Below, piece after piece: positions 6,351 through 7,369 of a stretch of 7,369 nt of DNA. How positions within the stretch are numbered: position 1 is the first letter of the stretch; every line of letters starts with the position of its first letter. Made by a program: the position numbers and the translations under genes. The stretch is from NCBI GenBank assembly GCA_004298295.1, contig SCUH01000346.1:1-7369 (forward strand), in the 5' to 3' direction. The DNA is from Betaproteobacteria bacterium. GTDB lineage: Bacteria; Pseudomonadota; Gammaproteobacteria; Burkholderiales; SG8-39. The notes beneath the pieces are model-generated. The model did not search any database, was not told the DNA's origin, and worked only from the letters and a program-made list of their open reading frames with translations.

Positions 6351-7051
6351 CCGCGATCCTGACGCTGGTCGTGGTTGCGGCGAGCGCCGCGATCCGTCTG
6401 GGCGCGAACGAACTGGGCGGCGCCATGGTGATCGCGCGCGGCGTGCATCGCGCTGCAGCATCGCTCGCGGCCCTGCTCGTGCTGGGGTCGTTCTGGCGCG
6501 CGCTGCGCATCGACGCACTGCGGCGTCCCGCGTCCGCGGCATTCATCCTGATGCTCGCGTTGTCGGTGGTCGGCTGGGCCACCGGCATCCAGCCCCCGCC
6601 GGCCGCCGCGCTGTTCAACCAGCTCGGCGGCATCGCGCTCGCCGCGCTGCTGGCCTGGATTGCCGGGCGCGCGGCGCGCGGGAACGGCGGCCCGCCAGCG
6701 GATCGCGCGCTCGCGCACGTCGCGCTCGTGTTCGCAGCGCTGCAGATCGTGTTCGGCGCCGCGCTCGTCCTGCCGGGCGATGCGGTGGCGCCGGTGCTCC
6801 TCATGGCGCACGCGGTCTCGGGCCTTGCGGCCGCGGCGATCGGTGCAGCACTGGGCGCGGGCCTCGTCGGTTCGGGCGCTGCGCGTGGCGCAGCGTGGCT
6901 GCTGGTGTGCGCTTTACTCACGCCGCTCGCCGGCATTTTGTCGGTGCTGCCTGCGCCGGCGCTGGCCATCCAGGTCGGCCACGCGGCGGCGGCGGCGCTG
7001 CTGATCTGCGCGCTGGCGCATGCACACGCAAGCATGAGCGCGTCGGCTTGA
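6320..7051 (+). CDS. COX15/CtaA-like membrane protein, reduced paralogue of unknown function
   Basis: A 243-residue, very Ala/Leu-rich membrane protein with about eight short hydrophobic spans. It starts inside the end of ctaA (31-base overlap), so the two are probably translationally coupled. Parts match Cox15 in order: VVAASAAIRLGANELG (18-33) against the RLT-S-G first-helix signature; GVHRAAASLAALL (41-53) against the FHR helix; ALSVVGWATG (80-89) and ALQIVFGAALVL (140-151) against the LQ-LGW/LG helices; FNQLGGIALAALL (99-111) against the HQGGAVLLL helix; MAHAVSG (162-168) and VGHAAAAALL (219-228) against the second-half histidine helices. Three of the four heme histidines appear kept (H43, H164, H221), and the fourth position is N100. 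The soluble loops of true heme A synthases are missing. It may bind heme, assist CtaA or be a diverged duplicate; no function can be assigned. The stop codon lies inside the next operator. Confidence 0.75.
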   Translation: MRLAGNLAGLAAILTLVVVAASAAIRLGANELGGAMVIARGVHRAAASLAALLVLGSFWRALRIDALRRPASAAFILMLALSVVGWATGIQPPPAAALFNQLGGIALAALLAWIAGRAARGNGGPPADRALAHVALVFAALQIVFGAALVLPGDAVAPVLLMAHAVSGLAAAAIGAALGAGLVGSGAARGAAWLLVCALLTPLAGILSVLPAPALAIQVGHAAAAALLICALAHAHASMSASA

Positions 7052-7061
7052 CACATATCAA
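7048..7061. promoter_or_regulatory. Fnr/Dnr-type operator in front of the hemerythrin gene
   Basis: TTGACACATATCAA on the plus strand reads TTGAT-N4-GTCAA on the minus strand, matching the Dnr/Nnr form of the Fnr box. It overlaps the stop codon of the upstream gene. Its centre (7054.5) is 63.5 bases before the hemerythrin start. Confidence 0.72.
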
Positions 7062-7083
7062 GTCGGGCGAACTCCTGCATCCC

Positions 7084-7089
7084 GACAAT
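7084..7089 (+). promoter_or_regulatory. Predicted -10 element (GACAAT) of the hemerythrin gene
   Basis: Four of six bases match TATAAT, and the hexamer begins 29.5 bases from the operator centre, the exact class II distance. Transcription would begin near 7096, leaving a leader of about 22 bases before ATG 7118. The gene can therefore be expressed independently of ctaA. Confidence 0.5.
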
Positions 7090-7117
7090 GGCCCGATCAT
7101 GAAGCCGCGATCCGGGC

Positions 7118-7369
7118 ATGCCCACGGTTTCCGCTGAACTCACCGAGCACCACCGGCGCTGCTGGGAACTGTTCGGCGAGGTCGAGGAGATCGTGCGCGC
7201 CTGCGACTGGGCCGCTTTCAACCGCAAGCTGGTGGCCCTGCGCGAGGAGATTCTCGGGCACTTCCGCTTCGAGGAGGAGCGCCTGTTTCCGGTGTACGAG
7301 GAAGCGACCGGGCTGCGCGACGGCACCCGGGAGCTGCGCACGCAGCACGACGACATCCGCGCCATCCTC
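7118..7369 (+). CDS. Hemerythrin HHE domain protein (N-terminal 84 residues; runs off the right edge)
   Basis: Start of a small four-helix, probably di-iron protein. The frame opens at ATG 7118; an in-frame stop at 7100-7102 excludes a longer start, and no strong ribosome site is visible. The HHE pattern is clear: H11/H12 in ELTEHHRR, H48 with E52 in HFRFEEERLFP (48-58), and H77 in TQHDDI. No signal peptide or membrane helix is seen, so it is probably cytoplasmic. Such domains bind O2 or NO, or serve in iron-sulfur repair under nitrosative stress (YtfE type), but the first 84 residues do not separate these roles. It has its own Fnr/Dnr-type operator 57 bases upstream, which favours an NO or low-oxygen response. 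The remaining histidine ligands lie outside the window. Confidence 0.88.
   Translation, partial: MPTVSAELTEHHRRCWELFGEVEEIVRACDWAAFNRKLVALREEILGHFRFEEERLFPVYEEATGLRDGTRELRTQHDDIRAIL

Noticed and set aside
5181..6542. A 453-codon open frame on the minus strand
   Set aside because: It is antisense to ctaA, Arg/Gln/Glu-rich, and shows no motif; ctaA on the other strand is unambiguous.
5953..7365. A 470-codon open frame on the minus strand
   Set aside because: It is antisense to ctaA, the CtaA-like gene and the hemerythrin gene; low-complexity Ala/Arg/Ser composition, no domain, and the plus-strand proteins have clear family motifs.

Overview
The window looks like a respiratory gene cluster from a GC-rich proteobacterium, probably beta or gamma. 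Evidence for this is the strong G/C at third codon positions, a CtaA of the proteobacterial (Cox15) kind, Fnr-type operators, and gene order and protein sequences like the b(o/a)3-type oxidase clusters I recall from Burkholderiales and nitrifiers. No species can be named from the sequence alone.

Minus strand, read right to left: a 59-residue single-span subunit (5115-4936), a CuA subunit II (4922-4380), a heme-copper subunit I of the ba3-like family B (4366-2642), protoheme IX farnesyltransferase CtaB (2547-1699), a membrane-anchored SCO copper chaperone (1671-847), and the N-terminal two thirds of a divergent cytochrome b (802 to the left edge). Short gaps suggest one operon covering the enzyme core, heme modification, CuA loading and a quinol-side cytochrome. 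Plus strand, left to right: heme A synthase CtaA (5277-6350), an overlapping 243-residue membrane protein that looks like a reduced CtaA/Cox15 paralogue (6320-7051), and a hemerythrin HHE protein cut by the right edge (7118-7369).

Two Fnr/Dnr-type palindromes stand out. One (5206-5219) is a perfect TTGAT-N4-ATCAA in the divergent intergenic region. The other (7048-7061) lies in front of the hemerythrin gene. Both have a -10-like hexamer at the distance expected for class II activation, so the cluster is probably switched on at low oxygen and/or by nitric oxide.

The most interesting point is in subunit I. It keeps all six heme/copper histidines, but the helix VI motif that holds the cross-linked active-site tyrosine in A- and B-family oxidases (H-x-x-x-Y) reads H-S-S-Q-Q. 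Loss of that tyrosine is typical of NO reductases. The CuA subunit, SCO/SenC partner, Dnr-like operator and nearby hemerythrin fit an sNOR (NorSY)-like nitric oxide reductase better than a routine oxidase, though the dedicated heme O/A genes leave oxygen reduction open. The cytochrome b is also unusual: its Qo motif is FDWF instead of PEWY.

Two non-coding structures stand out. A 21-bp inverted repeat (1628-1699) supplies the ctaB stop codon and part of the SCO signal peptide, and a duplicated C/G-rich hairpin (2574-2642) lies between subunit I and ctaB. No tRNA, rRNA, CRISPR array or complete mobile element was seen.
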